Part shown: positions 1-8,325 of the stretch, one piece after another
How the letters are laid out: every line of letters starts with the position of its first letter
Position numbering within the stretch: position 1 is the stretch's first letter
Source: Euryarchaeota archaeon UBA439
GTDB lineage: Archaea; Thermoplasmatota; Poseidoniia; Poseidoniales; Thalassarchaeaceae
Assembly: GCA_002497245.1 (NCBI GenBank)
Contig: DANB01000033.1
Span: 1,302-50,086 of the forward strand
Length of the DNA: 48,785 nt
Direction: 5' to 3'
Position numbers and translations under genes: made by a program
The notes under the pieces: model-generated
The model's input: the letters and a program-made list of their open reading frames with translations, nothing else
Told to the model about the DNA's origin: nothing
Database searches by the model: none

Positions 1-1164
1 TGAAGCACCAGAGCAAGCTGCTCCTGCTACTCCTACAACTCCTGAATCAACCAATGTTTGTGCTGCAGTTCCACCTAAGTCACCTGAACAGCCAGAATCG
101 GCTTCTACAATCTCGAAGGAGTATCCATCATTTGTAGAAAGCATGTCGCCCGCTGCGTTTGCAGCATATGTGAATGCATCAGCGTATACTGAAATAGGTC
201 CTGTAGCATCATTCAAGAATCCAATCTTGATTACAACATCCTCTACAGAAGGTACGAACATTGGGTTCGCATTATTCATGTAGTGTGCTGCGATCTCATC
301 AGCGATTGCATTACCAATATCTACATCAAAACCAACTGCGTTTCCATCAGCATCTAGACTCTCAAATGGAGGATATGATGTGTCAGAACAGAATCTTAAT
401 TCTCCAGATTCTAGAACATGTGTTAGTCTGCTACCCTCTGTTGCCATTGGGTATGATGTTGCAGTGTTAGCATCTGTATCATCAGTCAATACTACTGCTC
501 CTTCGAATGTTTCACCGAAGATTAAGTCATATTCTCCTGAATCAATCATTGCTGTGATTGCTACATTTAATGCATCTAGAAGTTCTGAATCGCCATCATC
601 TACAGCGATACCGAATGTTTCATCAGAGAAAGTAACCATTAGGTCACCAGATAATGCTAAAACAGGTGAATCACCCATTGCGTAGTCTGCATCACCATTG
701 CTGATTGAAGCAGTAACTGACGGGAAATCTGCATATGCAACAATGGTTGCATCTGGCAGATTATCATTAGCCCACAAATCTGAAGTTGTTCCAGATTGTA
801 CAGCCACTCTTGTACCTGCCATATTTAGATCAAGCGCATCAGTGATTGCTGCAGAACCTGAGGCACCGATTACACCTTGGCTACTTGTGTAGTAACCTCT
901 TGTGAAATCGACCACAACTTCTCTTTCATCAGTCTTGGTCATAGCGGAAAGGATTGCGTCACACATCTCTCCGGCGTTCAAATTGGGGATAATCGGGTCC
1001 CAGTCAGAAGTCACGAACACTGAGGCTACGTCTGCAGCCGGTGTTAATGTCCAATCTTCCACTACTGGATCTGGGTCATCGTCATCTCCGCCTAAGCAAC
1101 CAGCAAACGCTGCTGCTAGCATACTTAGGGTCATCATCATTGCAATTATTTTCTTGTTATTCAT
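1..1164 (-). CDS. Lipoprotein with permuted SBP3-type and LIVBP-type solute-binding domains (3' end outside window)
   Basis: The minus frame is open from the start codon to base 1, giving 388 residues without a stop. A signal peptide with lipobox FAGC (Cys23) and a GGDDDD linker predict a membrane-anchored extracytoplasmic lipoprotein. Residues about 46-230 match the later part of a type-3 amino-acid-binding domain (WDPIIPNLNAGE, TKTDEREVVVDF, GYYTSSQG). Residues about 255-310 look like the missing beginning of that domain (GELRFCSDTSYPPFES, GFDVDIGNAIADE). From about 312 a Leu/Ile/Val-binding-protein fold starts (IKIGFLNDATGPISVYADAF) and runs out of the window. An in-frame ATG at 1200 is possible, but a TATA-like box at 1206-1212 would start transcription downstream of it, so 1164 is preferred. 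Likely role is amino-acid or peptide capture, or sensing. No transporter genes are visible. Confidence 0.85.
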   Translation of the reverse strand, partial: MNNKKIIAMMMTLSMLAAAFAGCLGGDDDDPDPVVEDWTLTPAADVASVFVTSDWDPIIPNLNAGEMCDAILSAMTKTDEREVVVDFTRGYYTSSQGVIGASGSAAITDALDLNMAGTRVAVQSGTTSDLWANDNLPDATIVAYADFPSVTASISNGDADYAMGDSPVLALSGDLMVTFSDETFGIAVDDGDSELLDALNVAITAMIDSGEYDLIFGETFEGAVVLTDDTDANTATSYPMATEGSRLTHVLESGELRFCSDTSYPPFESLDADGNAVGFDVDIGNAIADEIAAHYMNNANPMFVPSVEDVVIKIGFLNDATGPISVYADAFTYAANAAGDMLSTNDGYSFEIVEADSGCSGDLGGTAAQTLVDSGVVGVAGAACSGAS

Positions 1165-1205
1165 AGGATACTCACGTTCCGGTAGGCTCTTCGACGACAT
1201 ATAAC

Positions 1206-1212
1206 ATTTATA
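1206..1212 (-). promoter_or_regulatory. TATA-like box of the solute-binding lipoprotein gene
   Basis: The minus strand reads TATAAAT here. A start site about 25 bases downstream would lie near 1180, giving a short leader before the ATG at 1164 that contains a GTGAG Shine-Dalgarno-like sequence. This is inferred from spacing only. Confidence 0.4.
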
Positions 1213-1287
1213 GAGTCTCTTGGGAATGTCTCTAAATAACGTTATTTTCAATAGTTAGGCAAATAATAAATAAAAAGTGCTAAATTA

Positions 1288-1306
1288 TTATTTAAACCGC
1301 ATTTAT
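1288..1306 (+). promoter_or_regulatory. Candidate AT-rich promoter region upstream of purM
   Basis: The divergent spacer 1201-1368 is very AT-rich. TTATTTAAA (1288-1296) and ATTTAT (1301-1306) lie 60-80 bases before the purM start and are the best TATA candidates on the plus strand. I see no RNA gene or small ORF in this spacer. Confidence 0.25.
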
Positions 1307-1368
1307 CAAAAAATCATAAGAAAATAACAGACAGAGTATTTCATGCAGTAGATACGTCTCGCAGGAGT

Positions 1369-2487
1369 ATGACTGACACCCCTTTGGATTATGCTTCTTC
1401 TGGAGTAGATATAGATGCCGAGGGAGTCGCTGTTGCAAGTTTAGTAGGTGCTCTTTCTTCTTCTGTCAGGAAAAAAGGAGAATTTGGAGCCCCCGTACCA
1501 CTACCTGGAGGGTTTGGCGGTATTATTGAATTTGGAGATTATAGATTGGCATTGGCCACAGATGGTGTAGGATCGAAACTAATGATAGCTAATGAGTTGC
1601 AACGATATGATGGAGTTGGAATTGACTGTGTAGCAATGAATGTCAATGATCTATTATGCGTTGGAGCGGAGCCAATTGCTTTTGTGGATTATATCGCGGT
1701 TCCAAAAACGGATGCCGATACACATGCAATTCTTGGAAAATCTTTGGCAGAGGCATGTAAAAGGGCAAGGATTACTTTAGCAGGAGGAGAAACTGCCACA
1801 TTACCGGGCATAGTCACAGAATTGGATTTATCTGGTACAGCACTCGGTTGGTTCCCAAAAGGAGAAGCTATTACAGGAGAAAAAATACAGAATGGCGATA
1901 TTATGATTGGTTTACCTAGTAGTGGCATTCATTCTAATGGTTATACACTTGTCAGGGCGATTGTAGAACGTTCAGGATATTCATTGACGGAAAAATGCCC
2001 TTTTAATTCGGATCAGGATTATAGAAATATTGAGAGATTTGTAGAAGGCGATATCACGTTAGGAGAAGTGCTACTAAACCCTACAAGAATCTATGTCGAA
2101 CCATTGATAGATCTGATTAAGGATTGTAGAAATGGCCGAGGTCCTTGTGAAATTTCTGATATCAAAGCAATGGCACACATTACAGGAGGTGGATTATCGA
2201 ATCTACTCAGATTACACGATGATTTTGGGTGGCATATCGAAAATCCTTTGCCAATCTTACCAGAATTTAAGTGGCTAGCCGAACAAGGCTCTGTAAGTAA
2301 TAGAGAAATGCATCGGACCTTCAATATGGGTATGGGAATGACACTTGTGGTCAGTAAAGATAGTGCAATATCAGTAGAAAAATGGTTGAATGAGAGATTG
2401 CCCGGAACTAAATGTATTGGTTATGTTCATGATAAAAAGAAAGAAGTTACACATATAGATCAAGATGTTACTTTTTCACATTATTAA
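1369..2487 (+). CDS. purM: Phosphoribosylformylglycinamidine cyclo-ligase (AIR synthetase)
   Basis: This enzyme closes the imidazole ring of purines, converting FGAM and ATP to AIR in the cytoplasm. The 372-residue product is slightly longer than the usual 340-350. Family marks in order are YASSGVDIDAEG near the N-terminus, ALATDGVGSKL, DCVAMNVNDLLCVGAEP, AGGETATLPG, SSGIHSNGYTLVR, HITGGGLSNLLR and FNMGMGM, covering the ATP-binding and PurM C-terminal domains. No other pur gene is nearby. AGGAG at 1363-1367 lies unusually close to the ATG, so initiation may not depend on it. trm1 follows within about 20 bases on the same strand, which suggests co-transcription. Confidence 0.95.
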   Translation: MTDTPLDYASSGVDIDAEGVAVASLVGALSSSVRKKGEFGAPVPLPGGFGGIIEFGDYRLALATDGVGSKLMIANELQRYDGVGIDCVAMNVNDLLCVGAEPIAFVDYIAVPKTDADTHAILGKSLAEACKRARITLAGGETATLPGIVTELDLSGTALGWFPKGEAITGEKIQNGDIMIGLPSSGIHSNGYTLVRAIVERSGYSLTEKCPFNSDQDYRNIERFVEGDITLGEVLLNPTRIYVEPLIDLIKDCRNGRGPCEISDIKAMAHITGGGLSNLLRLHDDFGWHIENPLPILPEFKWLAEQGSVSNREMHRTFNMGMGMTLVVSKDSAISVEKWLNERLPGTKCIGYVHDKKKEVTHIDQDVTFSHY

Positions 2488-2506
2488 AATATGAATGAGG
2501 CGATTA

Positions 2507-3808
2507 ATGATGATACACCTTGAAGGGGCCACATTAATTCAACTGAGTGATAAAATAGAAAATCATGTAATAGGACCTTCGACAAAAGACTATGAAAAAG
2601 TATTCTATAATCCCGCGATGGCAGGTTCAAGAACTAGAAGTATAATGCTAATGAAACATATTATTGGTTCTGGATACTTAGGCGATTCAGAGATATACGC
2701 AATAGATGGCTTAGCGGCTAGTGGCCTAAGAGCAAGAAGATGGTTAAATGAACTGCCACCTGAACAAGCAAATAGGCTGAAAGTAACTATCTGCGATATG
2801 AATGAAAACTCTATAGAAAGGGCGATGGAGAATTATCGGAAATACCCTCCGAGAAATGGAAAAGATAACCTGAGTTATAGGAAAGGAGATTTAAGGTCTG
2901 CAATATTAGATCAAGGCTGGCATTGGGTAGACATAGATCCATTCGGATCTCCAATGCCATTCCTTGATACTGCTATTCAATCATTAGCAAAAAAGGCTAT
3001 CTTAGAAATTAGTGCTACCGATACTGCTGCTTTAGCCGGTTCTTCAAAGACGGCTTTAATGAGAAGATATGGTGCCAGAATAAATCCTGATAATTTAGCA
3101 CATGATTCTGGATTGCGAGTACTCATGGCATGCATAGCTAGGTCAGCAGCAAGACACGATAGATTTGCGGAGCCGATTTTATCCGTATGGGATTCACATC
3201 ACCTAAGAATTTCTGTTAAAGTAAAGAAATCTGTAGAAAAGGCCAATGAATTAGAGAAATGTTTGGGATGGAGAGTATCTGAACCTAATGAAAGAGAAGT
3301 TATCGATTCAATGGAAGAAGGTTTGACGCCTAGAAGTTCGACTAAATCTTTACCAATGCATTGTTTTTTACCGCTCTCATATCCGGTTAATAGAGAAGAT
3401 AAAAGAATCTCAGGCCCACTTTGGATAGCTCCTCTGGGAGATTCTAAAGTAATGTCCAGTTTCATAGAAGATGATGTGGTTTCGATGTGTACAACAGAAT
3501 TTAGTCCAAAAAATCCTATGAATTGGGATAAAAGAGATTTCGAATTAGAACGAAGGAGAGTTGTTAGAAGTATTAAAAACATTAAGAATGAATCTGAAAT
3601 AATTGAAGGTGAGTTTCTGATTTTAACTGACGATTTAGCTAGTTGGAGAAATGTAGGGTCACCTCCCAGTCCCAATAAAATGGTTGAAATAATAAATGAA
3701 AAAGGGTTCAAAGCAGGATTGTCTCATTATCCCAAACCATCTTTTAGGACCAATGCTCCATGGGATGTAATAATTGAATCTCTAGAACAAACTCAACCGC
3801 CAATATAA
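2507..3808 (+). CDS. trm1: tRNA (guanine(26)-N2)-dimethyltransferase Trm1
   Basis: This SAM-dependent enzyme dimethylates G26 of tRNA. Recognisable elements are VFYNPAMAGSRTRS, the SAM-binding segment IYAIDGLAASGLRARRW with CDMNENS after it, the catalytic DIDPFGSP motif, EISATDTAALAGSS and YGARINPDNLAHDSGLRVL. The C-terminal domain ends in the typical HYPKPSFRTNAPW. An in-frame ATG exists at 2495, but GAGGCGAT at 2497-2504 is a Shine-Dalgarno-like sequence placed 6 bases before the ATG at 2507, so that start is preferred. The 3' end overlaps the convergent moaA gene by 16 bases. Confidence 0.93.
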   Translation: MMIHLEGATLIQLSDKIENHVIGPSTKDYEKVFYNPAMAGSRTRSIMLMKHIIGSGYLGDSEIYAIDGLAASGLRARRWLNELPPEQANRLKVTICDMNENSIERAMENYRKYPPRNGKDNLSYRKGDLRSAILDQGWHWVDIDPFGSPMPFLDTAIQSLAKKAILEISATDTAALAGSSKTALMRRYGARINPDNLAHDSGLRVLMACIARSAARHDRFAEPILSVWDSHHLRISVKVKKSVEKANELEKCLGWRVSEPNEREVIDSMEEGLTPRSSTKSLPMHCFLPLSYPVNREDKRISGPLWIAPLGDSKVMSSFIEDDVVSMCTTEFSPKNPMNWDKRDFELERRRVVRSIKNIKNESEIIEGEFLILTDDLASWRNVGSPPSPNKMVEIINEKGFKAGLSHYPKPSFRTNAPWDVIIESLEQTQPPI

Positions 3809-4803
3809 GACATCTCAATTCGAGGGAGCATTATGGTATCTTCTGAACGTATCTCACTGTAGCGATCTTTTCGATGATGCCAAATTGATGCTATTGCTGC
3901 TCTTAAGTCCTCTTTAGTTGCACCATTATGAATCAATGCACGGATATCATGCCCACCAGATGCAAACAAACAGGTGACTAATTTGCCATCAGCGGAAAGA
4001 CGAGCTCGTACACAATCTCCACAAAATGGAGAGGTCACAGACGAAATAAATCCTATCTCGCCTGAACCGTCCCTGTGCGCCCATCTTTCAGCAACATCAC
4101 TATTCTTAATTCGCCCAATAGGAATTAAATCAAATTCTTTTTGAAGATGTTCAATTACTCTCTCGGAGGGGACAACCTGTGCTAATTGCCATCCGTTTGT
4201 TCGGCCTACATCCATATACTCGATAAAACGAACTTTAACATCTGTATAACGGAAGTAATTGACTAATTTACTAACTTCTTCTTCATTAACTCCTTTTTGT
4301 ACAACACAATTGATTTTTACTGGCGAAAGGCCTACGTTGATGGCTTCTTCAATGCCTTCTAATACTGATTCTACAGGAATATTACTATCAGACATCTTAC
4401 TATGAAGTTCAGGATCTAAGGCATCCAAACTAACCGTAATGCGCGTCAATCCCGCCAAACGTAGAGCCTTTGCTTGCTTTTTCAAGAGAGAAGCGTTTGT
4501 TGTCAATGCAATTTCGAGCCCAAGATTGGATAACATCTCAACTAATTTAGGTAGATCCTTTCTAAGAAGAGGTTCTCCACCAGTAATTCTAACCTTTTCT
4601 AATCCTAATGGTATGCAAGATTTAACGACTTTTTCTATTTCTTCAAATGACAGAAGTGCTTTCTTGGGAAGAAATGTGTGATTATTATGAAATCGCTCCC
4701 TAGGCATACAATATCTACATCTGAAGTTGCACCTATCAGTAACAGATATTCGTAAATCTTTCAGTGGCCTTCCAAATTGGTCTTGAATCTCGGAGGGAGG
4801 CAC
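3793..4803 (-). CDS. moaA: GTP 3',8-cyclase MoaA (molybdenum cofactor biosynthesis)
   Basis: MoaA is a radical SAM enzyme performing the first step of molybdopterin synthesis from GTP. The radical-SAM cluster motif is C25-x3-C29-x2-C32 in TDRCNFRCRYCMP. The second cluster is seen as CGDCVRARLSADGKLVTC (C-x2-C-x13-C). RITGGEPLLRKDL and ITVSLDALDPE are further family marks. I chose the GTG at 4803. The only other in-frame start, a TTG at 4932, would add 43 residues without family similarity and overlap the divergent gene by more than 40 bases. No other Moco genes are in the window. The protein ends in SYIGG, close to the family's usual C-terminal glycine motif. Confidence 0.93.
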   Translation of the reverse strand: MPPSEIQDQFGRPLKDLRISVTDRCNFRCRYCMPRERFHNNHTFLPKKALLSFEEIEKVVKSCIPLGLEKVRITGGEPLLRKDLPKLVEMLSNLGLEIALTTNASLLKKQAKALRLAGLTRITVSLDALDPELHSKMSDSNIPVESVLEGIEEAINVGLSPVKINCVVQKGVNEEEVSKLVNYFRYTDVKVRFIEYMDVGRTNGWQLAQVVPSERVIEHLQKEFDLIPIGRIKNSDVAERWAHRDGSGEIGFISSVTSPFCGDCVRARLSADGKLVTCLFASGGHDIRALIHNGATKEDLRAAIASIWHHRKDRYSEIRSEDTIMLPRIEMSYIGG

Positions 4804-4890
4804 GATACCTCGTAGAGAACTAGGGTCATGAGCATTACCTGTTTGAGGACAGGTTGAATAAAGGGCACCTATTGCAGCATATTGAGAGGC

Positions 4891-5451
4891 ATGCTGGAGA
4901 TAACAGAGAAAGCTCAGGAGATGTTGAATCAATACATCTCCCAGGGAGATGATCCTGATATTGCTGTTCGTATAGAAATTATTGGAAGAGGAGCGAATGG
5001 TTTCAATTATGATTTACAGCTTGTTTCATTAAAGGATGCAAAAGAGGGTGATGTGCAAACAGAAGCAAATAATCTCAGTATCCTAATTGCAGAGAAAAGT
5101 GTGCAATACATCAATGGTACCACACTAGATTACAAGGAAACCCTGATGGGGGGAGGATTTGCATTTGATAATCCCAACCCTCTTTGGATAGATGATTTAT
5201 CTCAGAATGTTGCTGACGTAATTGCAGAACATGTGAATCCAGCCGTTGCATCACATGGAGGCCATGTAGATTTACTAGGTGTTGATGATGGCAAGGCATA
5301 CATTGCTTTTGGCGGTGGTTGTCAAGGGTGCGGTATGGTGGATGTAACTCTAAAACAAGGAGTTGAAGTTATGATAACTGATAATGTCCCTGGCATTACT
5401 GAAATTATTGATACCACAGATCATGCTGCTGGAACTAATCCATTCTATTGA
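4891..5451 (+). CDS. nfuA: NfuA-type Fe-S carrier protein
   Basis: The product has the two-domain layout of bacterial NfuA at about the same length (186 residues). The N-terminal half resembles an A-type (IscA/HesB) carrier that lacks its cysteines. The C-terminal half is a NifU C-terminal domain with the cluster-binding GGGCQGCGMVDVTLKQG (Cys144 and Cys147). It probably holds or delivers a 4Fe-4S cluster to apo-proteins. The ATG at 4891 is preferred to an upstream in-frame TTG at 4882. It is divergent from moaA, a double Fe-S enzyme, which is a natural client, though this is only inferred from position. The stop codon directly abuts the end of the convergent PAC2 gene. Confidence 0.88.
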   Translation: MLEITEKAQEMLNQYISQGDDPDIAVRIEIIGRGANGFNYDLQLVSLKDAKEGDVQTEANNLSILIAEKSVQYINGTTLDYKETLMGGGFAFDNPNPLWIDDLSQNVADVIAEHVNPAVASHGGHVDLLGVDDGKAYIAFGGGCQGCGMVDVTLKQGVEVMITDNVPGITEIIDTTDHAAGTNPFY

Positions 5452-6225
5452 TTAGAATACCATCTGTACTTCATCGTCATCGTCTTCATCATCACTTGGT
5501 GCTGGTAAAGCCGTCTTTTGAGCACGATTGAATGCCTCTCTTACACGTTCTTCGATATTCCTTGCATCATTCAATAAATCTTGAATTGGTATTTCTTTAT
5601 CTAACAGTTCACTTACGCCTTCAACAGCAATAAGAGCTGCTCTAGCATCAGGATACATAGGGTTACATTCAGCCAATAAAGCAGTTACATCGAGGCCTCT
5701 TCTTTCGCCCTCTGCAATAAGATATCCTGCAATTCCTGAAACTATTCCCTGTTGAATTCTACGTATACCTGCATTATCAAGCTGCTCTCTACCAAATTTA
5801 TTGGATGAAACTCCCCATAATTCCCCTTCTTCTTTAATCCCCAATTCATTACTAATTACTCCATCAATTACAATTAATCTATCAAACCCGCCCTTGGTGA
5901 ACCATTGTAATACTGTTTCTGCAAAATAAATGTCTTTTTCATTAGGAAATTGTATTTCAGATGTAAATACTCCAATTCCTTCCCCTTGATACACTCTAAC
6001 AGGGTGCTTTGGAACTGAATCATGTATCAGAGCAATTGCCGGGAAATGTGGATGTAACACTGTTCCCATAACATCTAATTTTAGAGCAGAAATCAGATGA
6101 GATGTCGCGATAACTCCTACTGAACCAACAGTTGAAAAACCACATATTGCCGTTCCTCCGAGACGACTAGGGTCTGCTTCGGCATGTAAAACCAAAGGAA
6201 ATCCTGTACTGCTATCATCTCCCAT
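5452..6225 (-). CDS. PAC2-family protein (proteasome assembly chaperone homologue), copy 1
   Basis: The 257-residue product matches the PAC2 family: GGTAICGFSTVGSVGVIATSHLI at the N-terminus, LHPHFPAIALIHD, PVRVYQGEGIGVFTSEI, DRLIVIDGV and GIVSGIAGYLIAEGERRGLD with LLAECNPMYPDARAA. Archaeal PAC2 members such as PbaA and PbaB assist or bind the 20S proteasome. The tail has an acidic run (DDEDDDDE) and ends in MVF, which only loosely resembles a hydrophobic-Tyr-X docking tail. A paralogue with a clear MYG ending is at 11654-12460. The gene is transcribed alone, convergent with nfuA. Confidence 0.85.
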   Translation of the reverse strand: MGDDSSTGFPLVLHAEADPSRLGGTAICGFSTVGSVGVIATSHLISALKLDVMGTVLHPHFPAIALIHDSVPKHPVRVYQGEGIGVFTSEIQFPNEKDIYFAETVLQWFTKGGFDRLIVIDGVISNELGIKEEGELWGVSSNKFGREQLDNAGIRRIQQGIVSGIAGYLIAEGERRGLDVTALLAECNPMYPDARAALIAVEGVSELLDKEIPIQDLLNDARNIEERVREAFNRAQKTALPAPSDDEDDDDEVQMVF

Positions 6226-6329
6226 ATGCCTCGCAATTAGTAGACTATCTTAAATCTCACACTTACATAATCACTTTTTGTTAAAAAAATATACTAGGAT
6301 TTAACTAAATTGACTGGTTCCGATGTACT

Positions 6330-6884
6330 ATGAGTGAAAGTGGAAACTCTGGAATTGGTCGTATTTACATAAAGGTGGGAAGCGACATTATAGATTTGAG
6401 TGGGTCTTCTAAAGAAGTTCAAGAGGGTTGGTTAAAAATAAAAGAAGAAGAATCATGGGAGGGAAAACTTTCAGCCATTAAAAATGCAAGAGATGCAGCG
6501 GTACAAATTGCTGCACAAAGAGCTGTTCAAAGTGGGATTCCTGAAAGAGGTTCGGCTTTTAGAAGGGTTCTAGATTCTTGTGAAATAGAGAAAACAGGAG
6601 ATGTTATACTCGCAGCAATACATTACCTAAGATTCGTTGAAAAGGAAACAAATACTCCTCCTCGGGAATTGAAAAATCTAGTTTCTCAATCACAAAAATG
6701 GGATAAGGAAGATGTGGAGAAGTGGAACCTTTCACTCTACATCAATCGAATGTTAGAAGGAGGAGTTTCTGGTAAAAAACAAGAACCCTTTTTGGAATAT
6801 CCAACCGGTATGCCAAAGAAAAATAGGTATGTGGTTCTTACAGATGCGGGGCGTAATTATCTGGAGAGTCTGACTCGTGTCTGA
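6330..6884 (+). CDS. Conserved-looking unknown protein, possible C-terminal winged helix
   Basis: I do not recognise this 184-residue protein. It is soluble and mostly helical by inspection. The middle is Ala-rich (NARDAAVQIAAQRAVQSGIP). The end, NRYVVLTDAGRNYLESL, resembles the last helix and wing of winged-helix DNA-binding domains, where 'LTDAGR' is common; that is a weak inference. The last 8 bases overlap the GTG start of the pentapeptide-repeat gene, so the two are probably translated together. An AT-rich TATA-like stretch (about 6284-6296) precedes it. Confidence 0.7.
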   Translation: MSESGNSGIGRIYIKVGSDIIDLSGSSKEVQEGWLKIKEEESWEGKLSAIKNARDAAVQIAAQRAVQSGIPERGSAFRRVLDSCEIEKTGDVILAAIHYLRFVEKETNTPPRELKNLVSQSQKWDKEDVEKWNLSLYINRMLEGGVSGKKQEPFLEYPTGMPKKNRYVVLTDAGRNYLESLTRV

Positions 6885-7269
6885 TGAAGAAAAGATTCAA
6901 GATTGGTCTTACACATCTCACATAGGTAAAGATCTGAGAGGAATTAATCTCTCAGGTGCTAATCTGAAAAGAGCGGTGTTTGATGGGGCTGACTTGGAAG
7001 GAGCTGATCTTTCAGGAGCTGATTTGAGAAAAGCCTCTTTCAAAGGTGCAAATTTAATGAAAGCAGCATTTGATAATGCGGATATGAGAAACGCCATTTT
7101 TATTAAGGCTAAAATGAATCTTTCCAATTTCCAAGGAGCTAAACTTGAGGGGGCAGATTTGAGAGGTATTAGAGGAAGGTATGCGATATGGAGAAAGGCA
7201 AACTGGTGGGATGCTAAAATGGATGATGATTTAAGATCGGTATTAACAAAAAAATGGCCTAAGGAATGA
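6877..7269 (+). CDS. Pentapeptide-repeat protein
   Basis: The 130-residue product contains about twelve consecutive A(D/N)Lxx-type pentapeptides from about residue 20 to 105 (for example GANLKRAVFDGADLEGADLS), predicting a right-handed quadrilateral beta-helix. Such proteins have varied roles, some binding topoisomerases as DNA mimics, and the sequence does not say which. The GTG start at 6877 overlaps the upstream stop by 8 bases. GGAGAG lies 8 bases before it. The C-terminus is Trp-rich (WRKANWWDAK). Co-expression with the unknown protein at 6330 is likely. Confidence 0.85.
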   Translation: MSDEEKIQDWSYTSHIGKDLRGINLSGANLKRAVFDGADLEGADLSGADLRKASFKGANLMKAAFDNADMRNAIFIKAKMNLSNFQGAKLEGADLRGIRGRYAIWRKANWWDAKMDDDLRSVLTKKWPKE

Positions 7270-7272
7270 AAG

Positions 7273-7686
7273 TTATTCTTGTATCTTCAAGAGGCCTTCA
7301 CGCATCCATTCAGGAACAGAAACTTTCGTAGTTATTTCATCCATACTTGTGCAAACTGTAGTTTGCAATGAACTCCAACACAATATTTCATACTGGTTGA
7401 ATATTTCAAAACTCCAGGTTACTGATGTATCTCCTATTCTCTTAATCTTCAACTTACAAGTTGCTATATCACCATATCTGAGAGGATGGTGGAAATTAGC
7501 TTCACTATGAACCAATGGAAAACCCAAACGATGTTTTTTAAGAATTTCATTATAATGAATACCACACGTATATTCCCATGATTCTTCATAGAAGCGATGT
7601 GCTAGATCCCAGAATTTAGGATAATAAACAATACCTGCTAAATCCACCATCGGGAAGTCTATTCTCCTAGAAGATATGAACGTCAT
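7273..7686 (-). CDS. Hotdog-fold acyl-CoA thioesterase (4-hydroxybenzoyl-CoA thioesterase / YbgC type)
   Basis: The 137-residue length and the segment RRIDFPMVDLAGIVYYPKFW match the YbgC/4HBT family, where the Asp in D-x-x-G-x-V-x-Y is catalytic. HRFYEESWEY and FPLVHSEANFHHPLRYGD continue the hotdog fold. It should hydrolyse a cytoplasmic acyl-CoA; the substrate cannot be read from sequence. It ends 3 bases from the convergent pentapeptide gene and appears monocistronic. Confidence 0.85.
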   Translation of the reverse strand: MTFISSRRIDFPMVDLAGIVYYPKFWDLAHRFYEESWEYTCGIHYNEILKKHRLGFPLVHSEANFHHPLRYGDIATCKLKIKRIGDTSVTWSFEIFNQYEILCWSSLQTTVCTSMDEITTKVSVPEWMREGLLKIQE

Positions 7687-7774
7687 GATTATTCGTAATA
7701 GTTAGTTGGTTTGAAATCTATGGAACAACATTCTAGAAATTGTGATTATTTTAGTGGACACTGATAAATGTAAA

Positions 7775-7851
7775 TGGCGGACCCACCGCGATTTGAACAC
7801 GGGTTTAAGGCTCCGCAAGCCCCAGTGATATCCAGGCTACACTATGGGTCC
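7775..7851 (-). tRNA. tRNA-Arg (anticodon GCG), CCA encoded
   Basis: The minus strand folds as a cloverleaf: acceptor GGACCCA with TGGGTCC, discriminator G followed by an encoded CCA, anticodon stem GGGGC with GCCTT around loop TTGCGGA (anticodon GCG, reading CGC/CGU), variable loop AAAC, and T stem CCGTG with CGCGG around TTCAAAT. No intron is seen. Confidence 0.95.
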
Positions 7852-7908
7852 AATAGAACTTCGAGAGAAGGTTCATCTTTAATTCCGACGGTTAAAACCC
7901 AGAGAAAT

Positions 7909-8325
7909 TTACATGTCCAAAGGAAGGATTGTTTTCCAACTAGGTTGTGCTAATTTCTTAGATTTTGGCCCATCTCTAGGATTAGGATGTTTGTGCAAAA
8001 GAACACCATGCATACCGTCTACATTGAACTTGACTCTTAACTCAAGCATGCGGTCTCTTTCTATTGTTTCCATCATTTCAGAATCTAGTTCAAATGAGGT
8101 ACTGGAAGATTCGTCTCCTTCATTCTGGATACTAAGTATATTCGAATCAATATGTGCACGTGGAGAAAAATCGTAATCTCGAGGGTTACTCATAACGACT
8201 TTGAGATCAGCAATAAGTCTATCTCGGATCGAGATTTTAGTTATCTCCATCTCTTTGACCATACCCCTGCCATGTAGAATTACTTGAAAGGTCTTCCCAC
8301 TATTGATGAGGATTTTAAACTGCAA
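7909..8325 (-). CDS. Hypothetical protein
   Basis: I do not recognise this 138-residue protein. It has no signal peptide or membrane segment. The beginning looks like alternating strands (FKILINSGKTFQVILHGRG), a polar acidic stretch follows, and the C-terminus is Lys/Pro-rich. The frame opens with a TTG at 8325 that overlaps the end of the upstream PKD lipoprotein gene by 11 bases, suggesting translational coupling. An internal ATG at 8262 is an alternative start. The tRNA-Arg gene follows on the same strand. Confidence 0.55.
   Translation of the reverse strand: MQFKILINSGKTFQVILHGRGMVKEMEITKISIRDRLIADLKVVMSNPRDYDFSPRAHIDSNILSIQNEGDESSSTSFELDSEMMETIERDRMLELRVKFNVDGMHGVLLHKHPNPRDGPKSKKLAQPSWKTILPLDM

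Noticed and set aside
261..1204. Four plus-strand ORFs of 64-101 codons
   Set aside because: They lie antisense to a continuous minus-strand frame that encodes a lipoprotein with recognisable solute-binding motifs; the short frames have low-complexity, family-free translations.
4804..4932. N-terminal extension of moaA from a TTG at 4932
   Set aside because: The extra 43 residues lack MoaA similarity and overlap the divergent nfuA gene.
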